A stretch of DNA of 64,000 nt. Origin: Burkholderia catarinensis. GTDB taxonomy: Bacteria; Pseudomonadota; Gammaproteobacteria; Burkholderiales; Burkholderiaceae. Every line of letters begins with the position of its first letter. Within the stretch, counting starts at the first letter, position 1. Of this stretch, positions 25,930 through 35,787 are shown piece after piece. The DNA lies in contig NZ_MDEQ02000007.1 in assembly GCF_001883705.2 (NCBI RefSeq), forward strand, positions 186,001 to 250,000, given 5' to 3'. The notes below the pieces were generated by a model that worked only from the letters and a program-made list of their open reading frames with translations, was not told where the DNA came from and made no database searches. A program made the position numbers and the translations under genes.

Positions 25930-25988
25930 GGATGCGTCGTGGAAAAGCGGACGAAGGCGCCGCGGCCGGCGGGCCGCGGCGCGCGTCG

Positions 25989-28253
25989 TCACCAGTTGTA
26001 TTTCGCGGTCGCGATCACGGTGCGGTCGGTACCGAACACGCAGACGTTCATCGACTGGCAACCGCTGATGTAGTGGCGATTGAAGAGGTTCGTTCCGTTC
26101 ACGGCGAAGCGCCAGTTACGCATGTCGTAATGCACGCCCGCGTCGAACAGCGTGACGCTCGACACCGTCAGCGAATTGTCGGCTGCACCGGCCGACGCGC
26201 TCTGGTAGCGAATGCCGCCGCCGAGGCCGAGGCCCGCGAGCGGCCCCGTGTGCCACGTCCAGTCGGTCCACAGCGACGCCATCTGGCGCGGCCGCGGAAT
26301 GTCGACCGGCCAGTTGTTCAGCGAGATGTCGTTGGCCTTCACGTTCTTCACGTCCTGATAGACGTAAGACGCGATCAGCGACAAGTTCGGCGTGACCTTG
26401 CCGGTCGCACTCAGCTCGATCCCGCGCGAACGCACTTCGCCGGTCTGCACCGACTTCGTGCCCGTAATGTCCTGGCTCGGCAGCGCCGGCGTGAGCACGT
26501 TGGTCTGGTTGATCTGGTAGATCGCCGCGTTCAGCATCAGGTTCTTGCCGGGCGGCTGCCAGCGCAGGCCGGCCTCGATCTGCTTGCCGCGCGTCGGCTG
26601 CGGCAGCCCGCCGCCGAGCAGGTTCACGCCGATCAGCGGGTTGAACGACGTCGCGTAGCTGATGTACGGCGACAGCCCGTAGTCGCCCTGGTACGTGAGG
26701 CCGACGCGGCCGGTGAATGCCGTGACGTCCGCCTTCGTCGACGTGCCGGCCGCGCGGTCGTCCATCCGCATGTTGACCCAGTCCTCGCGGCCGCCGAGCG
26801 TCAGCGTCCAGCGGTTCCACTTGATCTGGTCCTGCGCGTACAGGCCGAACGTGTTCATCGTCGTGTACGTGTTGGTGCGGAACGTCGAGTCGGGCGTGAA
26901 CACCGCGGTCGTGACGGGCAGGTAGACCGGGTTGTAGATGTTCAGCGGCGGCGCGGCAGCGAGCCATTCGCTGTCGGTCGCGGTCTGGCGGTTGTACTGG
27001 AAGCCGAGCAGCAGCGTGTGCTGGAGCGGGCCCGTCGCGAATCGGCCCTGCACGTTGTTGTCGATGTCGAAACGGCTGTAGTTCATCTGGAACACGCCGG
27101 CCCAGCGCGACACGTCGGTCGTGCTGCCTTCGACGAAGCCGTTGCCGAACACCGAACCGTTGTCGAGCGACAGGTGCATCAGGCGCACGTTCTGGCGGAA
27201 CGTCCAGGCCGACGTCAGGTTCTGCTCGAACTGATAGCCGACCGACCACTGCTTCTTGCGGTAGTAGTTGAAGTTCGGATCGCCTTCGTACACGTCCTTG
27301 TTGATCTGACCGTTCGGGTTCGGCAGCACCGTGCCCGACGCGGGCAGGAAGTTCGACGAAATGTCGCCCCAGTCCTGCAGGTAGGTGGCCGACAGCGTCA
27401 GCGACGTATCCGCGTTCGGACGCCAGCGGAACGACGGCGCAAGCGCGACGCGCTGGTCGTTGTTCGGGCCGGTCAGCGCGTTGCCGTCGCGCGCGACGCC
27501 GACGAACCGGTACGCGTACTTGCCGTCCGGGTCGAGCTTGTCGCCGACGTCGATCATGAACTGCTTGCGCGCGTAGTTGCCGATCTGCACGCCGGCCTCG
27601 CGCACGCGCTCGCCGTCGGCGAGCTTGGTCTGCACGTCGACGATCGCGCCCGGGTCGCCCGCGCCGTACAGTACCGAGGTCGGCCCGCGCAGCACGCTGA
27701 TGCTGTCGATCATGTACGGATCGACGCGCCAGCTCGCGAGGTTGATCGTGTTCGGCACCTGCAGCCCGTCCACGTACGCGGTCGGCGTGAAGCCGCGCAG
27801 CGCCGCGTACCAGTCCGAACGGTTGTCCGAGCCGTACGACGAGAAGCCCGGCACGTAGCGCAGCGCCGCGTTCACGTCGGTCGCGCCGGTCATCTCGATC
27901 TGCTGCGCGGTGACGACGTTGATCGTCTGCGGAATTTCATTGATCGACGTATCGGTCTTGGTGCCGGTCCTGCTGCGCTTCGCGACGAGCCCGACCGTGC
28001 CGTCTCCTGCCGAGGCCGCGTTGACGGTGATCGCCGGCAGCGTGCCGTTCTGCGCGCTGGTCGACGCACTGGCCGCCGCGCCGTTCTGCGCACTGCCGGC
28101 CGACGCCGCGGCGCCTGCGTTCACGGCCGGCGCCGTCTGGGCGAATGCGTGCCCTGCCGCCGCCATACCGAACGCCACGCTTGCCGCGGCTGCGATCGCA
28201 CGCAAACGCGTGCCTGTTGCCCACTGCATCTTGTTCTGCTCCACTTTTTTCAT
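25989..28253 (-). CDS. orbA: TonB-dependent ferric-ornibactin receptor OrbA
   Basis: Outer-membrane receptor of 754 residues. Signal peptide at about 1-36 (AAAASVAFGMAAAGHAFAQ), an Ala-rich stretch of about 35 residues, then the plug: INEIPQTINVVTAQQIEMTGATDVNAALRYVPGFSSYG, LRGFTPTAYVDGLQVPNT, ISVLRGPTSVLYGAGDPGAIVDVQTK. The barrel ends TDRTVIATAKYNW with an aromatic terminal residue. It matches the FhuA/FptA/FoxA type of hydroxamate receptor. The ATG at 28253 is the best start; earlier ones would overlap pvdA. Position inside the ornibactin operon identifies the ligand. Confidence 0.95.
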   Translation of the reverse strand: MKKVEQNKMQWATGTRLRAIAAAASVAFGMAAAGHAFAQTAPAVNAGAAASAGSAQNGAAASASTSAQNGTLPAITVNAASAGDGTVGLVAKRSRTGTKTDTSINEIPQTINVVTAQQIEMTGATDVNAALRYVPGFSSYGSDNRSDWYAALRGFTPTAYVDGLQVPNTINLASWRVDPYMIDSISVLRGPTSVLYGAGDPGAIVDVQTKLADGERVREAGVQIGNYARKQFMIDVGDKLDPDGKYAYRFVGVARDGNALTGPNNDQRVALAPSFRWRPNADTSLTLSATYLQDWGDISSNFLPASGTVLPNPNGQINKDVYEGDPNFNYYRKKQWSVGYQFEQNLTSAWTFRQNVRLMHLSLDNGSVFGNGFVEGSTTDVSRWAGVFQMNYSRFDIDNNVQGRFATGPLQHTLLLGFQYNRQTATDSEWLAAAPPLNIYNPVYLPVTTAVFTPDSTFRTNTYTTMNTFGLYAQDQIKWNRWTLTLGGREDWVNMRMDDRAAGTSTKADVTAFTGRVGLTYQGDYGLSPYISYATSFNPLIGVNLLGGGLPQPTRGKQIEAGLRWQPPGKNLMLNAAIYQINQTNVLTPALPSQDITGTKSVQTGEVRSRGIELSATGKVTPNLSLIASYVYQDVKNVKANDISLNNWPVDIPRPRQMASLWTDWTWHTGPLAGLGLGGGIRYQSASAGAADNSLTVSSVTLFDAGVHYDMRNWRFAVNGTNLFNRHYISGCQSMNVCVFGTDRTVIATAKYNW

Positions 28254-28275
28254 GCGGTCTCCGACCGCGCCTTTG

Positions 28276-29652
28276 TCAAAGAGCGAAAGCCATCCGGCCC
28301 GCGCTCGCCCCGTTTTCCTGTCGTTTTTCATGCGTTGCCCGGGCCGCGCCTTCGTCATGGGCGGGCGCGATCCCGTCTTCGAGCGACGCGCAGATTTCGT
28401 CCGCGCGGCGCGCCAGTACCGACAGCAGCGTGTCGGACAAGCCGTGGCTGTCTTCGCAGCAGCCTTGCAGGTAGATGCGCGGCGCGAAGTGCTCGGGCGT
28501 CGCGAGCAGGTAGTCGCGCGTGACGTCGCCGCGCGTGAGCGCATCGCCCAGGTGCGGCGCGAGCCCTTCGAGCAAGGCTGAATGCGTGTCGCGGCGGTAG
28601 CCGGTCGCGAGCACGAGCGCGTCGAAGCGCTCGACGCGTGTGGCGCCGCTCATCCGGTCGCGCAGCGTCAGCTCGATGCGGCCGTCGGCGGTCCGTACCG
28701 CGGCCTCGATCGCGCTGTTCGCGAGCAGCGCATGACGCGGCGTGCCGTCGACGCGCTGCAGGTACAGCATTTCGTAGATCTGCTCGATCAGCGGCCGGTC
28801 GACCACCGCGTAGTTGGTGTCGCGATAGCGGTCGAGCAGCGCGCGGCGCGCATCGTGCGGCTGGGCATAAACGACATCGGTGAACTCGGGGCTGAAGATC
28901 TCGTTGACGAACGGGCTGTCGTCGGCCGGCTTCAGCGCGCCGGCGCGCATCACGAGGCTCGCGTCGACGTGCGGGAAGCGGCGCGCGAGGTCGATGAATA
29001 CCTCGGCCGCGCTCTGCCCCGCGCCGATCACCGCGACGCGGCGGCGCTCGCCGTCGGGCGACGCGACGAGCCGGTCGATGTCGGTCAGATACGACGACGA
29101 ATGGATCACGCGGTCGCGGCCGAGCGCGGCGAACGCGTCCGGAATCGCGGGCGTGCCGCCGACGCCGACCGACAGCGCGCGCGTGACGCGCTGGCGCTCG
29201 CGGCCGGCGGCGTCGCGCGACAGCACGCGCAGCGCATCGACCCGCGCGCCGTCGCCACGGATGGGTTCGATCGCCAGCACGGTCTCGCTGTAATGGACGC
29301 GATCGTCGAACGCGTCGGCGACCCAGCTCAGGTAGTCGTGGAATTCGACGCGGGTCGGATAGAAGTTCTTCAGGTTGACGAATTCGTTCAGCCGGCCGCG
29401 TTCGAACAGGTAGTTGATGAACGTGTAGCGGCTGGTCGGATCGCGCATCGTGACGAGATCCTTCAGAAACGAGATCTGCATCCGGCAGTCGTCGAGCAGC
29501 ATCCCGCGATGCCAGCCGAATTCCGGCTGGCGCTCGACGAAGCAATGGGCGAGCGTGCGCGCGCCGCTGCGCTCCGCGAGGCGCACGGCCAGCGCCAGAT
29601 TCGACGGCCCGAAGCCGACGCCGATCAGGTCGAATACGGTTTCTCTCTGCAT
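28276..29652 (-). CDS. pvdA: L-ornithine N5-monooxygenase PvdA
   Basis: Flavoprotein of 458 residues that hydroxylates ornithine, giving the precursor of both hydroxamates. The FAD loop is FDLIGVGFGPSNLALAVRL at residues 7-25, the substrate region LKDLVTMRDPTSRYTFINYL follows, the NADPH loop is VAVIGAGQSAAEVF near 212, and the ATGYxxD-type motif LVLATGYRRDTHSALLEGL lies near 360. The length is typical of the family. Downstream of orbK by 32 bases and 22 bases before orbA, it is the middle gene of the orbI operon. Confidence 0.96.
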   Translation of the reverse strand: MQRETVFDLIGVGFGPSNLALAVRLAERSGARTLAHCFVERQPEFGWHRGMLLDDCRMQISFLKDLVTMRDPTSRYTFINYLFERGRLNEFVNLKNFYPTRVEFHDYLSWVADAFDDRVHYSETVLAIEPIRGDGARVDALRVLSRDAAGRERQRVTRALSVGVGGTPAIPDAFAALGRDRVIHSSSYLTDIDRLVASPDGERRRVAVIGAGQSAAEVFIDLARRFPHVDASLVMRAGALKPADDSPFVNEIFSPEFTDVVYAQPHDARRALLDRYRDTNYAVVDRPLIEQIYEMLYLQRVDGTPRHALLANSAIEAAVRTADGRIELTLRDRMSGATRVERFDALVLATGYRRDTHSALLEGLAPHLGDALTRGDVTRDYLLATPEHFAPRIYLQGCCEDSHGLSDTLLSVLARRADEICASLEDGIAPAHDEGAARATHEKRQENGASAGRMAFAL

Positions 29653-29684
29653 GTCTCAGTTCCCTTGTCGGTGAATCCGGCCCG

Positions 29685-30737
29685 TCAGACGTGACGGCCG
29701 GAGAAGAACGTCTCGCGCAGCGTGCGCATCCACAGCGGCTGCGCGTCGGCGAGCGCAAGACGGCGCTGCCGCGCGAAGCCGTGCCGCGCGAGATGGTCGG
29801 CAACCCGCGCGTGGCCGGCCGGAACGGCACAGCCGACCGCTTCGGTACGCGGGTCGTCGAGAAACAGGTAATGAACGACGGACGGCAGCCAGCCCGCCAC
29901 GCAATGCGGGCCGCGCCAGCGCGATTCGCCGACCAGCATCCGCAGCCCGCGGTCGTAGTCGCGCGCCGCGACGTGCGGCGCGAGCGCGTCTTCCTTCAGC
30001 CAGAACGCTTCGAAATACGCGAACGGTTCGCCGTCGAAACAGCCGACGAGCGGCGTGACGTGCGGATCGGCATCGGGTGCGGCGCCTGGCGCGCCATCCG
30101 GGCCGGGTTGCGCGGATGGCGCGGGTTGTGCGCCCGGCCAGCCGTCGCGCACGCGCGGCTCGTCGAACCAGCGCGCGAGCCGTTCGGCATCCTCCGCCGG
30201 CTCGCAGCCGCGCAGCGTGAAGCGCACGCCGAGCGCCGGCAGGTCGCGCACGTAGACGTCGCCGCGCGGCGCGGGCGGCCGGCGCGGATGACGCCGGCCG
30301 TCGGTGAGCATCGGCAGCGTCGCGCACGGCAGATGCGGGCCGACGAGCCACAGATCGGCCTGTTGCGCCCAGCCGTCGCGCATGCAGCGGCCGCCGTCGG
30401 CGAGCACGCCGCTCGCGCGCAGCGCATCGAGCGCCACCGCCGGCCACGCGGCCGGGTCGAGCCGGATCGCCGCGTGTTGCGCTGCGTCCGAAAACGCCGC
30501 GGCCAGCGCGGCCAGCAGTGCACGCCGCTGGTCGGCCGGCGCCGCGCGATGGTTGTATGCGACGAGGCGCAGTGCGCCGTCGTCGCCGAGTTGCGCGCGC
30601 AGCAACTGCGCGCCGATGCCGTCGCCCTGAGCGACCCGGATCTCCGTGCCGTCGCGCACGGCGAACAGGCCGTCCGCGAACGCGAGGCGGTACGTATCGA
30701 GCATCGTGAATCCGTCCGGACGCACTTCAGCCAGCAT
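29685..30737 (-). CDS. orbK: ornibactin acyltransferase OrbK
   Basis: Protein of 350 residues. Its C-terminal half is a clear paralogue of OrbL: LVGCFDGEPFAYFEAFWLKEDALAPHVAARDYDRGLRMLVGES aligns with the GNAT-like core there, and VVHYLFLDDPRTEAVG with HYMFVDEPRTQRLVG. OrbK has an extra Pro/Ala/Gly-rich loop of about 25 residues (around 215-240) missing in OrbL. It probably adds the 3-hydroxy-fatty acyl or acetyl group to hydroxyornithine. The ATG at 30737 follows CAGGAGGAA and overlaps the orbJ stop by 11 bases. Confidence 0.9.
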   Translation of the reverse strand: MLAEVRPDGFTMLDTYRLAFADGLFAVRDGTEIRVAQGDGIGAQLLRAQLGDDGALRLVAYNHRAAPADQRRALLAALAAAFSDAAQHAAIRLDPAAWPAVALDALRASGVLADGGRCMRDGWAQQADLWLVGPHLPCATLPMLTDGRRHPRRPPAPRGDVYVRDLPALGVRFTLRGCEPAEDAERLARWFDEPRVRDGWPGAQPAPSAQPGPDGAPGAAPDADPHVTPLVGCFDGEPFAYFEAFWLKEDALAPHVAARDYDRGLRMLVGESRWRGPHCVAGWLPSVVHYLFLDDPRTEAVGCAVPAGHARVADHLARHGFARQRRLALADAQPLWMRTLRETFFSGRHV

Positions 30738-33700
30738 GGCGTTCCTCCTGCGCTGTTTCTGTTTCTGTTTCTGTTTCTGTTTCCGCTTTCGCATCGAGCC
30801 GCGCGCCGAGCGCCGCGAGCGTCGGCGACGCGAACACGTCGGCGACCGTCAGCGCATGACCGGCACGGCCGGCTGCGTCGACGAAGCGCACGACGTCGAA
30901 CGACGTCGCGCCGGCTTCGAACAGATCCGCATCCGGCTCGGGCGCGGCCGTCGCGAACGTGTCCGACCACAGCGCCGCGAGCACGGCGGCCGCGTGCGGC
31001 GCCTGTGACGGCGCGGCGGCGGGCGCGTCGCCGCTTGCCTGCGCGATGCGTGACGCGTACGCAACGGCACGCATGTCGGGCGCGCCGAGCGCCGCCTCCG
31101 ACGCGCCGGCGAAGCGCGCGACTTCGTCGTGATAGACATCGACGAGCGCATCGACGAAGCCGCGCTCGAGCAGTTCGTCCGCATACGAGAACGCGGCGCT
31201 CACCCGGCCGTCCGGATGCTCGACGACATCCAGCTCCAGCGTGAACACGACGCGATGGCGCACGTCGTCGAATCCAGTCAGCGTCAGGCCAGCCCAGTCG
31301 CGTGCGGCCGCACCGGTCGGGCGCAGGTAGTTGAACATCACCTGGAACAGCGGATTGGCCTGCGCGGCACGCGGCGCGCGCAGCGCGGCGACGACGTCCG
31401 CGAACGGCACGTCGGCATGCGCATACGCGGCAAGCGCCGTGTCGCGCACCTGCGCGAGCACGTCCGTGCGGCGGGCGGCCGGGTCGATCCGCGTGCGCAC
31501 GACGACCGAATTGATGAAGAGACCGAGTGCATCGCGGGCCGCGTCGCCGGTCAGCTCGCGCGTGGACGCGAGCACGCCGACCGGCTGGTCGGCCGCGCCC
31601 GTCGCGCGGAACAGCGCGGTGTTGAGCGCCGCGTGCAGCAGCATCGGCAGCGTTGCGTGCGAGGCCGATGCGGCGTCGCGCGCCGCGCGAATCAGCTGCG
31701 CATCGAAGTCGAACGCGATGCGTGCCGCGCGCCATTGCGGCACGGCCGGCGCGTCCGCGCGCTGCGGCAGCACGCGCGACGGCAGATCGGCCAGCGCATC
31801 GCGCCAGTACGCGACACGCGCCGGATGGCACGGCGCGGGCAGCACGAGCGGCACGGCCGGTTGGGCGGCCAGTTGGACGACCGGTTGAGCGGCCAGTTGG
31901 ACCGCTTGTCCGGCCGGCACGGCACTGCCCTGCACACGGGCGACGTAGCTCGCGCGCACCGCATCGAGCCACAACTCGATCGATTCGCCATCCGACACGA
32001 TGTGATGAATCGTCACCGACAGCACGTGGTCGTCCGCGCCGAGCCGCAGCACGCGGGCGCGCCACAGCGGCGCATCGGCCGCGAGGTCGAACGGCGCGAG
32101 CGCGTCCTCGTCGGTCAGCGCCGCCGCGCGGGCAAGCGCATCGGCTTGCGCCGACAGGTCGACAACCGGCAGTTCGACAGAAACGTCTGCATCGATCCGC
32201 TGGCCCGGCAACGCGCCGTCGCGGACGACCAGCCGCGCGCGCAGCGCCGGATGCACGGCTGCCGCATCCGCGAACGCGGCGCGCAGCGCCTCGACATCGA
32301 GCGGGCCGCGCACGCGCAGCGCGACCGGAATGTTGTACGCGGCGCTGTCCGGCTGCGCGCGCCACAGGAACCACAGGCCGAGCTGTGCGGGCGACAGCGG
32401 CCACACGCCGTGTGCGTCGGGTTTGGCCACCGCGACGCCCGGCGCCGCAGCACCGGCATGCACCGCGCGCGGCGCATCGGCCACCTGAAGCGCGTACTGC
32501 GCGAGCACGGGCGCCTCGAACAGCGCGCGCACCGGCACGTCGCGGCCAAGCCGCTCGGCCACGCGCGTCGCGACGCGCACCGCGGCGAGCGAATGGCCGC
32601 CGAGATCGAAGAAGTGATCGCCGCGGCCGACGCGCTCCAGATTCAGCACGTCGCACCAGATCGCCGCGAGCGCGGCTTCGTCGCCGTCGTGCGGCGCTTC
32701 GTACGCGCGTTCGACACGCACCGGTGCCGGCAGCCGCGCGCGATCGACCTTGCTGTTCGCATTGCGCGGCAGCGCGTCGAGCACGATCAGTTGCGCGGGC
32801 ACCATGTAATCGGGCAGCGTGCGGCGCAGGTGCGCATCGAGCGTCGCGGCTTCGACCGGCTGCGCGGCAGCCCGGGCATCGGCGGTCAGCTCGACATACG
32901 CGACGAGCTGCGCGAGCGCGCCCTGCCCGTGCACGACCGCACACGCTTCGCGCACCGCGTCGTGCGCGGCAAGCTGCGCCTCGATCTCGCCGAGTTCGAT
33001 GCGCAATCCGCGCAGCTTCACCTGGTGATCGACGCGGCCGATGAAGTCGAACACGCCGTCCGCGCGGCGCCGGACGAGGTCGCCCGTACGGTACAGCCGC
33101 GCGCCCGGCGCGCCGTACGGATCGGGCACGAAGCGCTCGGCCGTCAGCGCCGGGCGGTCGAGATAGCCGCGCGCGACGCCGATCCCCTCGCCGCCCAGAT
33201 ACAGCTCGCCGATCACGCCGACCGGCAGCGGATGCAGCCGCTCGTCGAGCACGTGCGCGGTACGCGCGCCGACCAGCGTGCCGATCGGCAGATACGCGGC
33301 GTCGCCGAGCTTCGCGAGATCGTCGCCGGGCCCGAACATCCACAGTGTCGGCGTGATGACCGTCTCGGTCGGGCCGTAGCCGTTGACCACGCGCACGTCC
33401 GGCAGCGCGCGGCGCAGCATCGCGAACGCCTCGCGCGACGTCGCCTCGCCGCCGACGGTCAGCGAACGCAGCGTCGGCGGCGCGCCGTGCGCGAGCGCCC
33501 ATTCGGCGAGCTGCGCCGCGCAGCCGGGCGGCACGTAGGTCATCGTCACGCCGTCGCGGACCATCATCGCGCAGGTCTGTGCGGGCGGCCACAGCACGTC
33601 GGCCGTCACCGATACGGCGGCGCCCGACATGTATTGCGAAAACCAGCCCTCGTGCGCGCCGTCGAAGTTGACCGACTGGAACAGCAGGAACACGTCCTGC

Positions 33701-35778
33701 TCGCCCGCGCCGTAGCGCGCGGCGATCGCCGCGCAATGCAGCGCGAACGACGCATGGTCGACGATCACGCCTTTCGGCTTGCCGGTCGAGCCCGACGTAT
33801 AGATCGCGTAGGCTGCATGGCCCGGCAGCACGTCCGGCAGCGCGATATGTGCAGCTTCGTCGAGCGCATCGATTTCATCGGCGCGCCACACACGCAGCGC
33901 CGGCAGCTCGGGCAGTGATGCGGCGCTCGCGCCGTCGGTCAGCACGTGCGCGATGCCCGCATCGCCGACGATCTGTGCGAGCCGTTCGCGCGGGTGAGCC
34001 GGATCGAGCGGCACGAACGCCGCCCCCGACTTCAGCACCGCGATCAGCGCGACGAGCAGGTCGACCGAGCGCTGCAGCGCGACGCCGACGCGCATCTCGG
34101 GCCGCACGCCGGCCGCCGCCAGATGACGCGCCAGACGCGCCGCACGTGCGTCGACTTCGCCGCGCGTCAATGCGCGATCGATATCGGCGACGCCGCGTGC
34201 GTCGGGCCGTGCGTGCGCATGCGCGGCGATGCGCGCGTGCACGGGCACGAACGGTTCGGCTTCGGTCGCGCCGGCCGGCGCGTTCCAGGCGAAGAGCTGC
34301 GCGCGCTCGTCGGCGGGCAACCAGTCGAGATCGCCGACCGGCATGTCGGGGCGCGCGAGCGCATCGCCGAGCAGCGTGACAAAGCGCGCGGCCAACCGTG
34401 CGATCGCGTCGGCGTCGAACAGGTCGAGCGCGTAGATGAATGCGGCGTCGAACGTGCCGTCGGGCGTCGCCTCGACAGAAAGCGTCAGGTCGAATTTCGC
34501 GGACGGCGTGCCGGACGGCAGCAAAGCGGCCGACGCCGCGCCCAGCGCCGGCAGCGCACGGCGTTCGCCATATGCGGCCATCACCTGGAACAGCGGATGA
34601 TGGCTCGCGCTGCGCGGCACGCCGAGCGCGTCGACCACCTGCTCGAACGGTACGTCCTGGTGCATCTGCGCGTCGACGAGCGCGCGCTGCGTGCGGGCGA
34701 CCAGCGACAAGAAATCGCCATGCGCGGGCACGTCGACGTCAATCGCCAGCGTATTGACGAAAAAGCCGATCAGGCCGGCGACTTCCGCGCGTTCGCGGTT
34801 CGCGGCCGGCACGCCGACGCAGATCCGCGCATCGCCGGTCGCACGCGCCAGCAGCGCATCGAGCGCGGCCAGCAGCACCGCGAACGGCGTCGCACCCGAC
34901 GCGGCCGCGAATGCGCGCAGTTGCGCGCCGACCCGCGCGTCGAGCGAAAACACATGGCATGCGCCGCGCGCACTGCGGCGTGCCGGCCGTGCGGTCGCGC
35001 CCGGCAGCGTCAGCACGCCGCGTTGCGGATCGAGCCGTTCGCGCCAGAACGCGAGCTGGCGATCGCGTTCGCCGGCGTCGAGCCAGCGGCGCTGCCACAG
35101 CGCGTAGTCGGCGTACTGGATCGGCAGCGGCGCGAGCGGCACCGGCCGGTCGGACGCATACGCGCAATAGAACGCCGCGAGCTCGTCGAGCATCACGCCC
35201 GACGACCAGCCGTCCGACACGATGTGGTGCACCGTCAGCGCGAGCCAGTGACGGGTCGCGTCGAAGCGCACCAGGTGCGCGCGCACGAGCGGCGCCGCGC
35301 CGAGGTCGAACGGTTCGGCTTCGTCAACTGCCGCGACGGCCTCCGCGCGTGCAACGCGCTGCGCGTCCGGCAGCGCTTCGAGATCGGTTTCGCGCCACGG
35401 GCAGCGCAGCGGCGCATGGATCGCTTGCGCGACGCCGTCCTGCGCTTCGTCGAAGGTCGTGCGCAGCGCTTCGTGGCGCGCGATCAGTGCATCGCATGCG
35501 AGACGCAGCGCATGCACGTCGAGCGGCCCTGTCAGCGCGAGACGCTCGGTGATGTGGTACGCGTCGGGTGCATCGATCAGCCGCGCATGCAGCCACAGCC
35601 GCGTCTGTGCGAACGACGCCGGCACGCGGTCGTGGCGCGCCGTGCGCGGCGGAATCGGCAGCACGCGAAAATCGATGCCGGCCGCGCCGAGCTTGTCGAT
35701 GAAGACCGCGCGCTGCGCGTCGGGCAGTTGCGCGAAACGCGTCGCGAGCGCGAGCCAGTCGGGTTGAACCTTCGTCAT
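30727..35778 (-). CDS. orbJ: ornibactin nonribosomal peptide synthetase OrbJ
   Basis: Protein of 1683 residues with layout C-A-T-C-T. First condensation domain: HHIVSDGWS near 183. Adenylation domain: AIYTSGSTGKPKG near 660, GYGPTETV, RTGD. Carrier domain: LGGHS near 1058. Second condensation domain: HHIVSDGES near 1257. Final carrier-like domain: DLFEAGATS near 1619. No thioesterase or reductase follows. In ornibactin this enzyme should add the last ornithine, and the terminal C-T pair may handle the putrescine amide. The C-terminus carries five Glu-Thr repeats from a hexanucleotide tract. The ATG at 35778 is nine bases downstream of orbI. Confidence 0.96.
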   Translation of the reverse strand: MTKVQPDWLALATRFAQLPDAQRAVFIDKLGAAGIDFRVLPIPPRTARHDRVPASFAQTRLWLHARLIDAPDAYHITERLALTGPLDVHALRLACDALIARHEALRTTFDEAQDGVAQAIHAPLRCPWRETDLEALPDAQRVARAEAVAAVDEAEPFDLGAAPLVRAHLVRFDATRHWLALTVHHIVSDGWSSGVMLDELAAFYCAYASDRPVPLAPLPIQYADYALWQRRWLDAGERDRQLAFWRERLDPQRGVLTLPGATARPARRSARGACHVFSLDARVGAQLRAFAAASGATPFAVLLAALDALLARATGDARICVGVPAANRERAEVAGLIGFFVNTLAIDVDVPAHGDFLSLVARTQRALVDAQMHQDVPFEQVVDALGVPRSASHHPLFQVMAAYGERRALPALGAASAALLPSGTPSAKFDLTLSVEATPDGTFDAAFIYALDLFDADAIARLAARFVTLLGDALARPDMPVGDLDWLPADERAQLFAWNAPAGATEAEPFVPVHARIAAHAHARPDARGVADIDRALTRGEVDARAARLARHLAAAGVRPEMRVGVALQRSVDLLVALIAVLKSGAAFVPLDPAHPRERLAQIVGDAGIAHVLTDGASAASLPELPALRVWRADEIDALDEAAHIALPDVLPGHAAYAIYTSGSTGKPKGVIVDHASFALHCAAIAARYGAGEQDVFLLFQSVNFDGAHEGWFSQYMSGAAVSVTADVLWPPAQTCAMMVRDGVTMTYVPPGCAAQLAEWALAHGAPPTLRSLTVGGEATSREAFAMLRRALPDVRVVNGYGPTETVITPTLWMFGPGDDLAKLGDAAYLPIGTLVGARTAHVLDERLHPLPVGVIGELYLGGEGIGVARGYLDRPALTAERFVPDPYGAPGARLYRTGDLVRRRADGVFDFIGRVDHQVKLRGLRIELGEIEAQLAAHDAVREACAVVHGQGALAQLVAYVELTADARAAAQPVEAATLDAHLRRTLPDYMVPAQLIVLDALPRNANSKVDRARLPAPVRVERAYEAPHDGDEAALAAIWCDVLNLERVGRGDHFFDLGGHSLAAVRVATRVAERLGRDVPVRALFEAPVLAQYALQVADAPRAVHAGAAAPGVAVAKPDAHGVWPLSPAQLGLWFLWRAQPDSAAYNIPVALRVRGPLDVEALRAAFADAAAVHPALRARLVVRDGALPGQRIDADVSVELPVVDLSAQADALARAAALTDEDALAPFDLAADAPLWRARVLRLGADDHVLSVTIHHIVSDGESIELWLDAVRASYVARVQGSAVPAGQAVQLAAQPVVQLAAQPAVPLVLPAPCHPARVAYWRDALADLPSRVLPQRADAPAVPQWRAARIAFDFDAQLIRAARDAASASHATLPMLLHAALNTALFRATGAADQPVGVLASTRELTGDAARDALGLFINSVVVRTRIDPAARRTDVLAQVRDTALAAYAHADVPFADVVAALRAPRAAQANPLFQVMFNYLRPTGAAARDWAGLTLTGFDDVRHRVVFTLELDVVEHPDGRVSAAFSYADELLERGFVDALVDVYHDEVARFAGASEAALGAPDMRAVAYASRIAQASGDAPAAAPSQAPHAAAVLAALWSDTFATAAPEPDADLFEAGATSFDVVRFVDAAGRAGHALTVADVFASPTLAALGARLDAKAETETETETETAQEERHAG
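30753..30782. repeat. hexanucleotide tandem repeat in orbJ 3' end, (CTGTTT)5
   Basis: Five perfect copies of CTGTTT, which read on the coding strand as (Glu-Thr)5 close to the C-terminus of OrbJ and just before the orbK ribosome site. The unit is a multiple of three, so copy-number change keeps the frame. Confidence 0.95.
31865..31902. repeat. 24-base imperfect tandem duplication in orbJ
   Basis: The 14-base block GCGGCCAGTTGGAC starts at 31865 and again at 31889, part of a 24-base duplication that gives two copies of VQLAAQP in a loop of the second OrbJ condensation domain, after its HHxxxDG motif. Confidence 0.8.
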
Positions 35779-35787
35779 CCGTCGTCC

